Assembly (NCBI GenBank): GCA_963800215.1 | Contig: CAWCZY010000004.1 | Location: forward strand, 186,001 to 250,000 | Length of the DNA stretch: 64,000 nucleotides | Origin: JAJPKK01 sp963800215 | GTDB taxonomy: Bacteria; Pseudomonadota; Alphaproteobacteria; Rhizobiales; Xanthobacteraceae | Direction of reading: 5' to 3' | Shown here: in pieces, positions 51,649 to 59,907 of the stretch | Numbering within the stretch: the stretch's first letter is position 1 | Layout of the letters: every line of letters begins with the position of its first letter | Translations under genes and position numbers: made by a program | The notes under the pieces: generated by a model | Told to the model about the DNA's origin: nothing | Seen by the model: the letters and a program-made list of their open reading frames with translations, nothing else | The model's database searches: none

Positions 51649-52434
51649 TCATATCCGCAACCGGCCGGTGAAATCGACGATCGCGCGCAAGGTCTCCGCG
51701 GCGGCCTCGCGATGGGGAATGTGGCGGACGCCGGGAAGGATCACGGCTTCCACCGGGCACTGGCACTCCTCCTTCGCGGTTTCGACTTGCCGCAACGTCC
51801 CGTACTGGTCGTCTTCGCCCTGGATGATGAGCATGGGCACGCGGATGTAGGCGAGTTCCTCGGTGATGTCCCACTTGCGGAACTCGGGGTCGAGCCAGGG
51901 TCCGCTCCAACTGTAGAACGCATTGTCGGGGTCCTGGTGCCAGCGCGCGAGCTTGGCGCGGAGATCACCGGTTGCGTAAAGCTCGCGCATGCGGGCGATC
52001 TCGGCGATGCCGAACGCCTCGGTGAAGAAATGCGGCGCGAGCAGCATGAGGCCGCCGATGCGGTGGTCCTGGATGCTGCCGGCGTAGATCGCCGCGATCG
52101 AGGCGCCGTCGCTGTGGCCGAGCAGGATGCCGCGTTGGAGCCCGATGGCGTCGAGCACGCGGGGCAGCACCTCGCGCGCCTCCTCATGCATGAAGCTGGT
52201 CCGCCGCGGCATCGCCGATGGGCTGGAGCGCCCGTAGCCAGCGCGGGAATAGGCGAACACGCCGAGCCCGGTGGCCGCCGCCAGCCGGTCCGGGAAATCG
52301 CTCCACAGGCCCGCCGAGCCGAGCCCCTCATGGAGCAGGACGATGGTCGCGGCGAGGTCGGGACGCGGCCCGATCATCCGGTATTCCAGGCGGCTCTCAC
52401 CGACCTCGACAAAGCCTTCCGCGGCCAATTTCAT
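51649..52434 (-). CDS. Alpha/beta hydrolase of the benzoate cluster
   Basis: The 261-residue protein has the nucleophile elbow LLGHSDGASIAAIYAG (catalytic Ser), the acid region IIQGEDDQYGTLRQVE, and the late His in RHIPHREAAA. A signal sequence is absent. Hydrolases of this type recur in box clusters, where they may act on CoA esters or lactones as a proofreading thioesterase; this is inferred from context. Its start lies 7 bases after the bclA stop codon, so they share an operon. A gap of 116 bases separates it from boxC. Confidence 0.85.
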   Translation of the reverse strand: MKLAAEGFVEVGESRLEYRMIGPRPDLAATIVLLHEGLGSAGLWSDFPDRLAAATGLGVFAYSRAGYGRSSPSAMPRRTSFMHEEAREVLPRVLDAIGLQRGILLGHSDGASIAAIYAGSIQDHRIGGLMLLAPHFFTEAFGIAEIARMRELYATGDLRAKLARWHQDPDNAFYSWSGPWLDPEFRKWDITEELAYIRVPMLIIQGEDDQYGTLRQVETAKEECQCPVEAVILPGVRHIPHREAAAETLRAIVDFTGRLRI

Positions 52435-52441
52435 CGCTGTC

Positions 52442-54046
52442 TCAACTAGAGGGCGCCTCCGCGCGCAATTTGAAGCGCTGGATCTTGCCGGTCGCGGTCT
52501 TCGGCAGCTCGCTGCGGAATTCGATCCAGCGCGGGTATTTGTAACTGGCAAGCCGGCTGCGGCAATGCTCGCGCAACGCCTGCGCGGTCTCCTCGCTCGC
52601 CGTACCGGACGGCTTGAGCACCACGAACGCCTTGGGCTTGATGAGGCGGTCTTCGTCAGGCCAGGCGACCACGGCCGCTTCCAGCACGTCGCGGTGGCTC
52701 AACAGCGCGCCCTCGACCTCGAACGGCGCCACGTAGACGCCGCCGACCTTGAGCATGTCGTCGCGCCGCCCACAGTAGAGGTAATAGCCGTCCTCGTCTT
52801 CGATGTATTTGTCGCCGGAACGGGTCCACTCGCCGAGAAAGGTTGCGCGCGACTGATCCCGGTTGCTCCAATACATGATGGCGCTGGTGGGACCGCGCAC
52901 CTGGAGCTCGCCCATCTCGCCGGGCGCGACGGTCGCGCCGGCGTCATCGACGAGGCGGATGTCGTATCCCGGCACCGGCTTGCCGGTGGTGCCGTAGCGC
53001 ACCTCTCCGGCCCGGTTGGACAGGAAGATATGGAGCATTTCCGTCGAGCCGAGGCCGTCGAGAATGTCGACGCCATAGCGTTCGCTCCAGCGCCGCCCGA
53101 CATCGACCGGCAGTGCTTCGCCGGCCGAGACGCAGCTGCGCAGCGCAAGCGCGGAGCGCTCCACCGGATTGGCGGCGAGAAACCCGGCATAGAAGGTCGG
53201 CACGGCGAAGAACACGGTTACGGCGTGACGGCGCAGCAGCGCAGCGACCGTGTCCGGGGTCGGGCGTTGCGGCATCAGCACGACGGTGGCGCCGGCCGAA
53301 AGCGGGAAGGTCATGGCGTTGCCGAGCCCATAGGCGAAGAACAGCTTCGCCACCGAATAGACGATGTCGTTCTCGCCGAGGCCGAGCATCGGGGCGCCAT
53401 AGAGATCGTCGGTGAGCCGCGGCGCGGCGTGCACATGCACCGCGCCTTTGGGCTGGCCGGTCGAACCCGAGGTGTAGAGCCAGAAGCAGATGTCGTCGCA
53501 CATGGTCGGCGCCGTGAAGTCGGGCCCCGAGGCCGATTGCAGGGCGTCCTCGAACAGCGGATGGCCGTGGCCCTCCGTCCCCGACACGATCACGTGCGCG
53601 AGGTCCGGACACGATCCGATCAGGCCCGCGAAACGCGGGTACAGCTCCTCGGACACGACGAGAAGCCTGGCGCGGCTGTCCTCCAGCATGAAGCGATAGT
53701 CGGCCTCGCTCATGAGCGTGTTCACGGGAACGGCGACAACGCCCGCCTTCACCGCGCCGAGAAACGCGGTCGGCCAGTCGATGGTATCGGTGAGGCAGAT
53801 CAGGACGCGCTGCTCGCGCGCAATGCCGAGCCCGCGCAGCACCTTGCCGAAGCGCGCGGCCCGCTCGGCGAGCTGGCCATAGGTCCAGCTTCCGCGCGGA
53901 TCGATATAGGCGGGCTTGCCGGCCCGCCCCGCCGCGAGATTGCGGGAGAGGATATCCTCGGCGAAATTGTAGCGGCGCGGAATGGCGGACGCGGCGCCGA
54001 AGGCGGGGACGGCCGCGGCAAGCCCCGCGGGATCCTGGGCACCCAT
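52442..54046 (-). CDS. bclA: Benzoate-CoA ligase
   Basis: The 534-residue adenylate-forming ligase has the ATP motif FWLYTSGSTGQPKGAVHVHA, the benzoate-ligase mark SVAKLFFAYGLGNAMTFPLS, GYYLYCGRRDDMLKVGG and the C-terminal catalytic Lys region KTATGKIQRFKLR. It activates benzoate to benzoyl-CoA using ATP, the entry step of the box pathway. GAGG directly precedes the start. It is the first gene of the minus-strand cluster, and the upstream gap to the divergent von Willebrand gene is 330 bases with one palindromic repeat. Confidence 0.93.
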   Translation of the reverse strand: MGAQDPAGLAAAVPAFGAASAIPRRYNFAEDILSRNLAAGRAGKPAYIDPRGSWTYGQLAERAARFGKVLRGLGIAREQRVLICLTDTIDWPTAFLGAVKAGVVAVPVNTLMSEADYRFMLEDSRARLLVVSEELYPRFAGLIGSCPDLAHVIVSGTEGHGHPLFEDALQSASGPDFTAPTMCDDICFWLYTSGSTGQPKGAVHVHAAPRLTDDLYGAPMLGLGENDIVYSVAKLFFAYGLGNAMTFPLSAGATVVLMPQRPTPDTVAALLRRHAVTVFFAVPTFYAGFLAANPVERSALALRSCVSAGEALPVDVGRRWSERYGVDILDGLGSTEMLHIFLSNRAGEVRYGTTGKPVPGYDIRLVDDAGATVAPGEMGELQVRGPTSAIMYWSNRDQSRATFLGEWTRSGDKYIEDEDGYYLYCGRRDDMLKVGGVYVAPFEVEGALLSHRDVLEAAVVAWPDEDRLIKPKAFVVLKPSGTASEETAQALREHCRSRLASYKYPRWIEFRSELPKTATGKIQRFKLRAEAPSS

Positions 54047-54073
54047 TTCCTCACCTCTGTTTTCTGTTCAGAA

Positions 54074-54114
54074 CATGATCCCGAAAAGTTGCAGACTTTT
54101 CGGACGAGATCATG
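54074..54114. repeat. Palindromic repeat (AAAAGT type), copy 2
   Basis: CATGATCCCGAAAAGT and ACTTTTCGGACGAGATCATG form a hairpin around a short centre, related to the one at 20671. It lies in the divergent gap between bclA and the von Willebrand A gene, so it may also hold regulatory or promoter elements. The 54115-54377 stretch that follows has no recognised gene. Confidence 0.65.
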
Positions 54115-54377
54115 CTCAAAATCGAAGTCTCGAGAGCGCTATCCGATTCGACTTGAAACGATAACGCTCCAAGCCACTGCGCGCAGAGAATAGGCCGAAT
54201 AGAACGGCGATGAACAGGAGCGTCCGAGATGAAGCCTGGCCTCGTGCCCGGTGTTTCCCGATGATCGAGCCGGGACGCCATTTTCCCGTCCTTCGCCGGC
54301 CGCCTTTCGTCCCTCGGCGCGCCTTTTCTTGCCCCGCCAAGCATGTCACGATGCCCGCATTGAAAGCGGAGACGAGG

Positions 54378-55232
54378 ATGCGCTTATCCAGGATGATGGC
54401 CGCCGCCATCGCGGTGATTGGCGGATTGGCGATCGGTTCCCCGGAGACCGATGCGGTCGCCCAGGGTGCGAGCCCGCCGCCGGGCCGCCCGGCCGAGACC
54501 AACGTGGACGTTGAGCTGGTGATCGCCGTCGACGTTTCCTACTCCATGGATCCCGACGAACAGGCGCTGCAGCGCGAAGGCTACATCATCGGGCTGACTT
54601 CCCCGGAATTCCTCGACGCCCTGCATCAGGGCGTGAACGGCAAGATCGCCATCACCTATTTCGAATGGGCGGGGTCCACCGACCAGAGGATCGTGGTGCC
54701 GTGGCGCCTGATCGATGGTGCCGCCTCCGCCCAGGCCTTCGCCGACGAGGTCGCGCATGCGCCCTATCGCCGGGCCTATCGCACCTCGATCTCCGGCGCG
54801 TTACAGTTCGCCCAGCCCTTGTTCGGGAACGGCGGCTATCGCGGCCTGCGCCGGGTCATCGACGTATCCGGCGACGGCGCCAACAATCAGGGCGTGCCGG
54901 TGACGCTGGTGCGCGACGAGGCGCTCGAGCACGGCATTACCATCAATGGCCTGCCGATCCTGCTCAAGCGGCCGTCGGCGGCGACCATGGATATCGAGAA
55001 TCTCGATGTCTATTACGAGGATTGCGTGATCGGCGGGCCGGGGTCGTTCGTGATCCCGATCACCGAGCGCGACCAGTTCCGCGAAGCCACCCGCACCAAG
55101 CTGGTGCTCGAAATCGCCGGCCGGCAGCCGCCGGCCCGCGTCATCCCGGCGGCCGCGTCGGCGCCGCGCATCTCCTGCCTGATCGGCGAACGCATGTGGC
55201 AGGAACGCTGGGGCGGGGCGGACTTCAGGTAA
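54378..55232 (+). CDS. Exported von Willebrand A-domain protein (DUF1194)
   Basis: The 284-residue product has a signal peptide (RMMAAAIAVIGGLAIG, cleavage near AVAQG). The DUF1194/VWA domain has the MIDAS motif ELVIAVDVSYSMDPDEQ (DxSxS), GLTSPEFLDALHQGVNGKIA, FEWAGSTDQRIVVPWRLIDG, RRVIDVSGDGANNQGVPV and the conserved Cys in YEDCVIGGPG. Such domains bind divalent metal and a protein partner. It starts after GGAGACGAGG and is followed 55 bases later by the caspase-like gene in the same direction, so they may share a transcript and act together in the periplasm. Confidence 0.84.
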   Translation: MRLSRMMAAAIAVIGGLAIGSPETDAVAQGASPPPGRPAETNVDVELVIAVDVSYSMDPDEQALQREGYIIGLTSPEFLDALHQGVNGKIAITYFEWAGSTDQRIVVPWRLIDGAASAQAFADEVAHAPYRRAYRTSISGALQFAQPLFGNGGYRGLRRVIDVSGDGANNQGVPVTLVRDEALEHGITINGLPILLKRPSAATMDIENLDVYYEDCVIGGPGSFVIPITERDQFREATRTKLVLEIAGRQPPARVIPAAASAPRISCLIGERMWQERWGGADFR

Positions 55233-55287
55233 CGCGCTATCGGGGCGCAGGCCCTGCTTCTCCTCCTCCGCTTGCGGGTGCAGACCG

Positions 55288-56427
55288 ATGAACACCACAC
55301 GACGAAGGTTTCTAGGCTCGAGCTTGACGGCAACCGCGGCGTTGAATGCGAGTGAATTATTCTCACGACCCGCCGCGGCGGCGACACCGGGCACAAGCGC
55401 CGGCGCGAGGCCGTCGGCGCAGTGGGAGCCCAAGAAGACCTGGGTCTTTGCCGTCGGTGTCTTGACCTATCCGAGCGGCCAGGCCTGGCCGGAAGAAGGC
55501 CGACGCGACGCAGATATGATCGCTCAGCTTCAGGCCTGCGGAGTGCCCGCGGGTCAGATCACCTTCATAAAAAACAAGAACGCGACAATCGCAGCCGTTC
55601 GGAAATCGTTCGAAGCGGTCATGGCAAAGGCGCCCGCAGATGCAACCTTATGGTTCTACTTTGCCGGCCATGGCGCCAAGAGCAAGACCGGCGTGAGCGA
55701 ATTTGTTTTGTATGACGAGCGGTGGCCGATCCCGGATGTCTTCTCCATGATCGAGCGCAAGTTTCCAGGAACGACGGCGTTGCTTTTTGCCGACTGCTGC
55801 TATTCCGGCTCGCTCGGGATGGAGGCGATGCTGCGCGCCGGCCGGGTGAGCTATGGGGTGATCGCCTCTTCGCTCGCCAGCGCGATTTCGACCGGTGCCT
55901 GGACATTCACGGAATGTTTGATCGACGGACTGCGCGGCGCGCTTCCATTGAGCGCCGACAGTGACGGGTTGATCGCGTTTTCCGATCTCGCACGTCACGC
56001 CGAGCCGGAGATGGCATTCAGCGACGGACAGCTCTCGACATTCGTCACGACCAACGGGTTTGATCCGCGCTTTGTCTTGGTGCCGGGAACCAGGCGGGCA
56101 CATCCTCGTATCGGGGAATACATCGAAGCCAAGTGGAATGACGGCAAGTGGTATCCGGGCCGCATCGAGAAAGTCGACGGCGCAAAGTTTTGGATCCGTT
56201 GGGCTGGATACAAAGCGAGCGCCAATGAATGGGTTCAGGATGGCAACATCCGACCATCCGCCCCTACGCAGCACGCCGCCGGAACCCGAGTCGAAGTGGA
56301 ATGGCAGGGCACCTGGTATCCAGCCGAAGTGCTGACCGGCCGCTGGGGCATGCACCTTGTTCACTATGACAAATTCGAGCCGGTCTGGGATGAATGGGTT
56401 TCACCAAAACGGATCAGGCTCACATAG
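55288..56427 (+). CDS. Tat-exported caspase-like peptidase with two C-terminal Tudor/chromo-barrel-like modules
   Basis: The 379-residue protein starts with a twin-arginine signal (MNTTRRRFLGSSLTATAALN), so it should fold in the cytoplasm and leave through Tat. Residues about 50-260 are a C14-type caspase domain: TWVFAVGVLTYPSG, then LWFYFAGHGAKSKTG with the catalytic His128, and LLFADCCYSGSLGMEAM with the catalytic Cys at 171 (Cys170 is the less likely candidate). Two short modules end the chain: 275-324 (EAKWNDGKWYPGRIEKVDG...) and 331-379 (VEVEWQGTWYPAEVLTGRWG...). Both have the W(Y)PGRI/W(Y)PAEV and EWV cores of Tudor-knot/agenet/chromo-barrel folds best known from eukaryotic chromatin and RNA-binding proteins. 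Binding of an extracytoplasmic polymer is inference. The gene lies 55 bases after the VWA gene. Confidence 0.85.
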   Translation: MNTTRRRFLGSSLTATAALNASELFSRPAAAATPGTSAGARPSAQWEPKKTWVFAVGVLTYPSGQAWPEEGRRDADMIAQLQACGVPAGQITFIKNKNATIAAVRKSFEAVMAKAPADATLWFYFAGHGAKSKTGVSEFVLYDERWPIPDVFSMIERKFPGTTALLFADCCYSGSLGMEAMLRAGRVSYGVIASSLASAISTGAWTFTECLIDGLRGALPLSADSDGLIAFSDLARHAEPEMAFSDGQLSTFVTTNGFDPRFVLVPGTRRAHPRIGEYIEAKWNDGKWYPGRIEKVDGAKFWIRWAGYKASANEWVQDGNIRPSAPTQHAAGTRVEVEWQGTWYPAEVLTGRWGMHLVHYDKFEPVWDEWVSPKRIRLT

Positions 56428-56544
56428 CGCGTCGGTTTTTTGATCTTTCGGTTGCCGCAGTTGCTGGGCACACCGTCAGGTTCGCGGAAAGCACGATGTC
56501 TCAGGGAGAATCTGCCTTTTTGGAGGTAAAATGATACCGTAAAC

Positions 56545-56563
56545 CTACTTTGCATGGGGTTGT
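56545..56563 (+). repeat. 19-bp dispersed repeat, copy 2
   Basis: CTACTTTGCATGGGGTTGT is identical to 15470-15488. It lies about 85 bases before the 3' end of the RNA methyltransferase gene, in the gap after the caspase gene. Confidence 0.5.
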
Positions 56564-56647
56564 CCCCGCCCGTCCCCATTGGGGGAGCCTGGGCGAGCCC
56601 GTGCTTCTGACGCCGCGGTGGAAGACGCGGACGCCGGAATGACGGCT

Positions 56648-57898
56648 TCACCGCTCCAGCCGCGCGACGATTTCCACGTGGGCCGAATAACGGAACTGGT
56701 CGACCGGAGTGACCGCGGTCATGCGATAGCCGGCGTCGGTCAACAGCCTGGCATCGCGCGCGAACGTCGCCGCATTGCACGAGACCGCAATGATGGTGGC
56801 GACCTCGCTCATTGCGAGCTCGCGGGCCTGCGCTTGCGCGCCCTGGCGCGGCGGGTCGAACACGACCGCATCGAATCCCGCCAGTTCCTTCGCGGCCAGC
56901 GGACGGCGGAACAGGTCGCGCCGCTCCGCCCGGATCGGCTTGAGGCCGTTCGCGCCGGCGGCGGCGCGGGTCAGCGCCGCGATGGCGCCCTCGTCGGCGT
57001 CGGCGGCGAGGACGCGGGCGCGCTCGGCGAGCCGCAGCGCGAACGGCCCGACGCCGGCAAAGAGATCGGCGACCGCCTTCGACGCGCCGGCGTGGGCGAG
57101 CACCGCGCGTGCGAGCGTCGCCTCGCCCGCTTCGGTGGCCTGCAGGAACGCGCCGGGCGGCAGCGCCACCGCGCAGCGGCCCATCTGCACGGTCGGCGGC
57201 GCGCGTTGCGCGACCAGTTCGCCATGGCGGGTGACGCGGGCGAGGCGGTGGGTCTCGGCGATCCCCGCCAGCGCGAGCGATATCTGCGGGTCGAGCGGGC
57301 CCGAACCGCGGATGTCCACATCGATGCCGGCATCAGTCGCGGTCGCCTGGATGTCGAGCGGCTTGCCGGCCGGGCGCAGCGCTTCGGCCATGGCCCAGGC
57401 GGCCTCGATGACGCCGGCGAGGCCGGGCGCGAGGATCGGGCAGCGGTCGATCGGTACGATGTGATGGGCCTGGCGTGCGGCAAAGCCGACCTCCAGCACG
57501 TCATGGGTGGCGCCGCGCGCGTGCAGCACGACGCGGCGCCGCCCGGCGCCATGGGCATCGACGAGGTCGTCGACCGGCGCCGCGATGCCGGCCTGGCGCA
57601 GCGCATCGACCACGAGATCGCGCTTCCAGGCGCGATAGCGCGCGGTCTGCCAGTGCTGGAGCGCGCAGCCCCCGCACACGCCGAAATGCGGGCAGACCGG
57701 CGCGATGCGCTCGGCGCTCGCGGTCTCGACGCGAAGCAGATGGCCGCGGTCCGGGTGGCCGGGCCAGGGCTCGGTCTCGACGGTCTCGCCCGGCAGCGTG
57801 TAGGGCACATAGATCGGCCCCGCCTTGGTCGGCGCGACGCCGTCGCCCTGGCGGCCGATGTGATCGATGGTCAGGCGGTCAACCAAGCCGGGCGCCAA
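56648..57898 (-). CDS. RlmD/TrmA-family RNA (uracil-5-)-methyltransferase
   Basis: The 416-residue protein has an iron-sulfur Cys cluster CPHFGVCGGCALQHW with a further Cys near IDRCPILAP, a SAM-binding region VADLFAGVGPFALRLAERAR, FDPPRQGAQAQ and the catalytic VSCNAATFARDARLL. It should methylate uridine in 23S rRNA or tRNA; the exact site is not given by sequence. Its first codons overlap the tlyA gene by 20 bases, so the two are translationally linked. Confidence 0.86.
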   Translation of the reverse strand: MAPGLVDRLTIDHIGRQGDGVAPTKAGPIYVPYTLPGETVETEPWPGHPDRGHLLRVETASAERIAPVCPHFGVCGGCALQHWQTARYRAWKRDLVVDALRQAGIAAPVDDLVDAHGAGRRRVVLHARGATHDVLEVGFAARQAHHIVPIDRCPILAPGLAGVIEAAWAMAEALRPAGKPLDIQATATDAGIDVDIRGSGPLDPQISLALAGIAETHRLARVTRHGELVAQRAPPTVQMGRCAVALPPGAFLQATEAGEATLARAVLAHAGASKAVADLFAGVGPFALRLAERARVLAADADEGAIAALTRAAAGANGLKPIRAERRDLFRRPLAAKELAGFDAVVFDPPRQGAQAQARELAMSEVATIIAVSCNAATFARDARLLTDAGYRMTAVTPVDQFRYSAHVEIVARLER

Positions 57899-58610
57899 TG
57901 AAGAATTCGCGGTTGCCGTCGGCGCCGTCGATGGGCGAGTCGCATTGGACGATCGCGGTGAGGCCGAGCGCCGCGGCGAGACCGGCGATCGCGTCGCAGA
58001 CGCGCCGATGCACCTGCGGATCGCGCACGATGCCCTTCTTGGTCTCCGCGCGCGTCACCTCGAACTGGGGCTTGATCAGGGCGACGACGTCCGCCGGCCG
58101 GGCTGCGAGCGCGATCGCGGCCGGCAACACATGCTTCAACGAGATGAAGCTTACATCGATGGTGACGACATCGGGCGGCTCGGACAGCGCGGCGGGCGCG
58201 AGCGAACGAATGTCGGTGCGTTCCATCGAGACGATGTCCGTGCGCCCGCGCAGCCGCGGATGCAACTGGCCGGTGCCGACATCGACCGCATGGACGCGCC
58301 GGGCGCCGCGCGCCAGCAGGACTTCGCAGAAGCCGCCGGTGGAGGCGCCGACATCGAGGCAGACGCGGCCGACGACATCGATGCCGAAGCGGTCGAGCGC
58401 GGCGGCGAGCTTGACGCCGCCCCGCGACACCCAGGTGAAGGACGGCACCGCGTACAGCGCCGCATCGACGGCGATCTCATCGGACGGCTTGTGCACCGGC
58501 GCCGCGTCGGCGGTGACGAGGCCGGCGGCGATCGCCGCCTGCGCCTTGGCCCGGCTTTCGAACAGGCCGCGCTCGACGAGCAGACGATCGGCGCGCAGGC
58601 GAGGGGGCAT
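57879..58610 (-). CDS. tlyA: TlyA-family 16S/23S rRNA 2'-O-methyltransferase
   Basis: The 243-residue protein has an N-terminal S4 domain (LRADRLLVERGLFESRAKAQ) followed by a FtsJ-like methyltransferase with VCLDVGASTGGFCEVLLARG, AVDVGTGQLHPRL, DVVTIDVSFISLKHVLPA and VALIKPQFEV carrying the catalytic Lys. TlyA methylates rRNA cytidines, affecting capreomycin susceptibility in species that have it. The start at 58610 is chosen because the S4 domain begins there. In related genomes as I recall them it lies directly after dxs; here two unrelated genes separate them. Confidence 0.88.
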   Translation of the reverse strand: MPPRLRADRLLVERGLFESRAKAQAAIAAGLVTADAAPVHKPSDEIAVDAALYAVPSFTWVSRGGVKLAAALDRFGIDVVGRVCLDVGASTGGFCEVLLARGARRVHAVDVGTGQLHPRLRGRTDIVSMERTDIRSLAPAALSEPPDVVTIDVSFISLKHVLPAAIALAARPADVVALIKPQFEVTRAETKKGIVRDPQVHRRVCDAIAGLAAALGLTAIVQCDSPIDGADGNREFFIGARLG

Positions 58611-58737
58611 GGCGGTTCGGTACGGTATGTGAACGAGGGGAGGCTTTCGATCCACTCGATGTACTTATACGATGTAATCGCCGGGCGCCGCATTCAATAG
58701 TGCGCCGCGGCCGCCGGCGCCGGCATCGGAGGTGAAC

Positions 58738-59907
58738 ATGCGTTCCAGCAGCCGTCGTCCGTATTCCGCGGTGCTGTGCTGCGTGGCCGTTGTGGCAGGC
58801 ATTGGTTGCGCATTTCCTTCGGTCGCGGCGGCGGACGATCAATTGCTCAAGGAGGCGGTCGAATTCACCGGCGTGGTGACTTTCGTGGCGCACAAGGTGC
58901 CGGGCCTCGTCATCGGGGCGGTGCGCAATGGCGAGCGCGCCGTTTCGGGCTTCGGCAAGACGTCCGCGGCGGCGGGCAGTGCGGCCCCGGACGGCAAGAC
59001 GGTCCTGCGCATCGGATCGGTGACGAAGGTCTTTGCCGGCGCCATGCTCGCCTCGATGGTGACCGCGGGCACGGTCGCCTTGGCTGATCGCCTCGAGAAG
59101 CACCTCGGCTGGGACATAAAGGTGCCTACGCGCCAAGGCAAAGCCGTGCGCCTCATCGATCTCGCCACCCATGCCGGCGGGTTCCCCCGCGAGGTGCCGC
59201 ACGAACCGGGTCCCGCGAACGATCCGTTCGCCACCATCACCAAGCAGGCCTTCATCGATTTCCTCAAAAAGGACGATCTGCTGTTCGCGCCGGGAACGGG
59301 GGCTCTCTACTCCAATATGGGGTTCGACCTGCTGGCGGCTGCGCTGGCCGGCGCATCCGGCAAGCCTTATCCCGATCTCTTGCGCGAGCGCATCACCCGG
59401 CCGCTCGGAATGGCGGACACCACGTTTACTCTGAGCGATGAGCAGCGCGGCCGTCTCATGCAGGGCCACGACTTCGGCGGCGAGCCGTTGCCCGACGTGC
59501 CGACCGGCCCGGTCATCTTCGGCTCCGGGGGGCTTTATTCCACCGTGAACGACATCCTGACCTGGCTGGAATGGCACCTCGACCGCTTTTCGGCACAGGA
59601 CGCGGAGATGCGCCTCATCGACCATGCGGTTTGGCTGCAGCGGGATGGGCTTTCTCCGGTCTACGGCTTCGACGAAAGCGGGCGGATGGACGGTCTCGGC
59701 CTCGCCTGGATCGTGATGATGCCCGAGGGCAATCGGCCGCTCATCCTTCAGAAGGCCGGCGGCCTGCAAGGCATTTTCTGCTATGCCGCCTTCGCGCCGA
59801 GCCGAGGGGTCGGCGCCTTCATTGCCATCAACCAGTTCGACTTCGGGGCTGCGACGGCAATGGCGTCGGCGGTGAACGATCTGATCGCCACGCTGGCGCC
59901 GCGCTGA
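58738..59907 (+). CDS. AmpH-like serine hydrolase (class C beta-lactamase superfamily)
   Basis: The 389-residue protein has a signal peptide (MRSSSRRPYSAVLCCVAVVA, cleavage at VAAADD), then the nucleophile motif LRIGSVTKVFAGAMLA (SxxK), YSNMGFDLLAAAL as the YxN equivalent, and a late QKAGGLQGIFCYAAF (KxG-like). It fits AmpH-type DD-carboxypeptidase/endopeptidases or other periplasmic serine hydrolases acting on peptidoglycan or amide substrates. GGAGG precedes the ATG at 58738. Its stop overlaps the next start in TGATG, coupling it to the methyltransferase. Upstream is a 127-base divergent gap to tlyA. Confidence 0.85.
   Translation: MRSSSRRPYSAVLCCVAVVAGIGCAFPSVAAADDQLLKEAVEFTGVVTFVAHKVPGLVIGAVRNGERAVSGFGKTSAAAGSAAPDGKTVLRIGSVTKVFAGAMLASMVTAGTVALADRLEKHLGWDIKVPTRQGKAVRLIDLATHAGGFPREVPHEPGPANDPFATITKQAFIDFLKKDDLLFAPGTGALYSNMGFDLLAAALAGASGKPYPDLLRERITRPLGMADTTFTLSDEQRGRLMQGHDFGGEPLPDVPTGPVIFGSGGLYSTVNDILTWLEWHLDRFSAQDAEMRLIDHAVWLQRDGLSPVYGFDESGRMDGLGLAWIVMMPEGNRPLILQKAGGLQGIFCYAAFAPSRGVGAFIAINQFDFGAATAMASAVNDLIATLAPR

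Noticed and set aside
48431..51850. An 1139-residue plus-strand open frame over the box genes
   Set aside because: Shadow of boxB and boxC caused by high GC in third positions; no family features.
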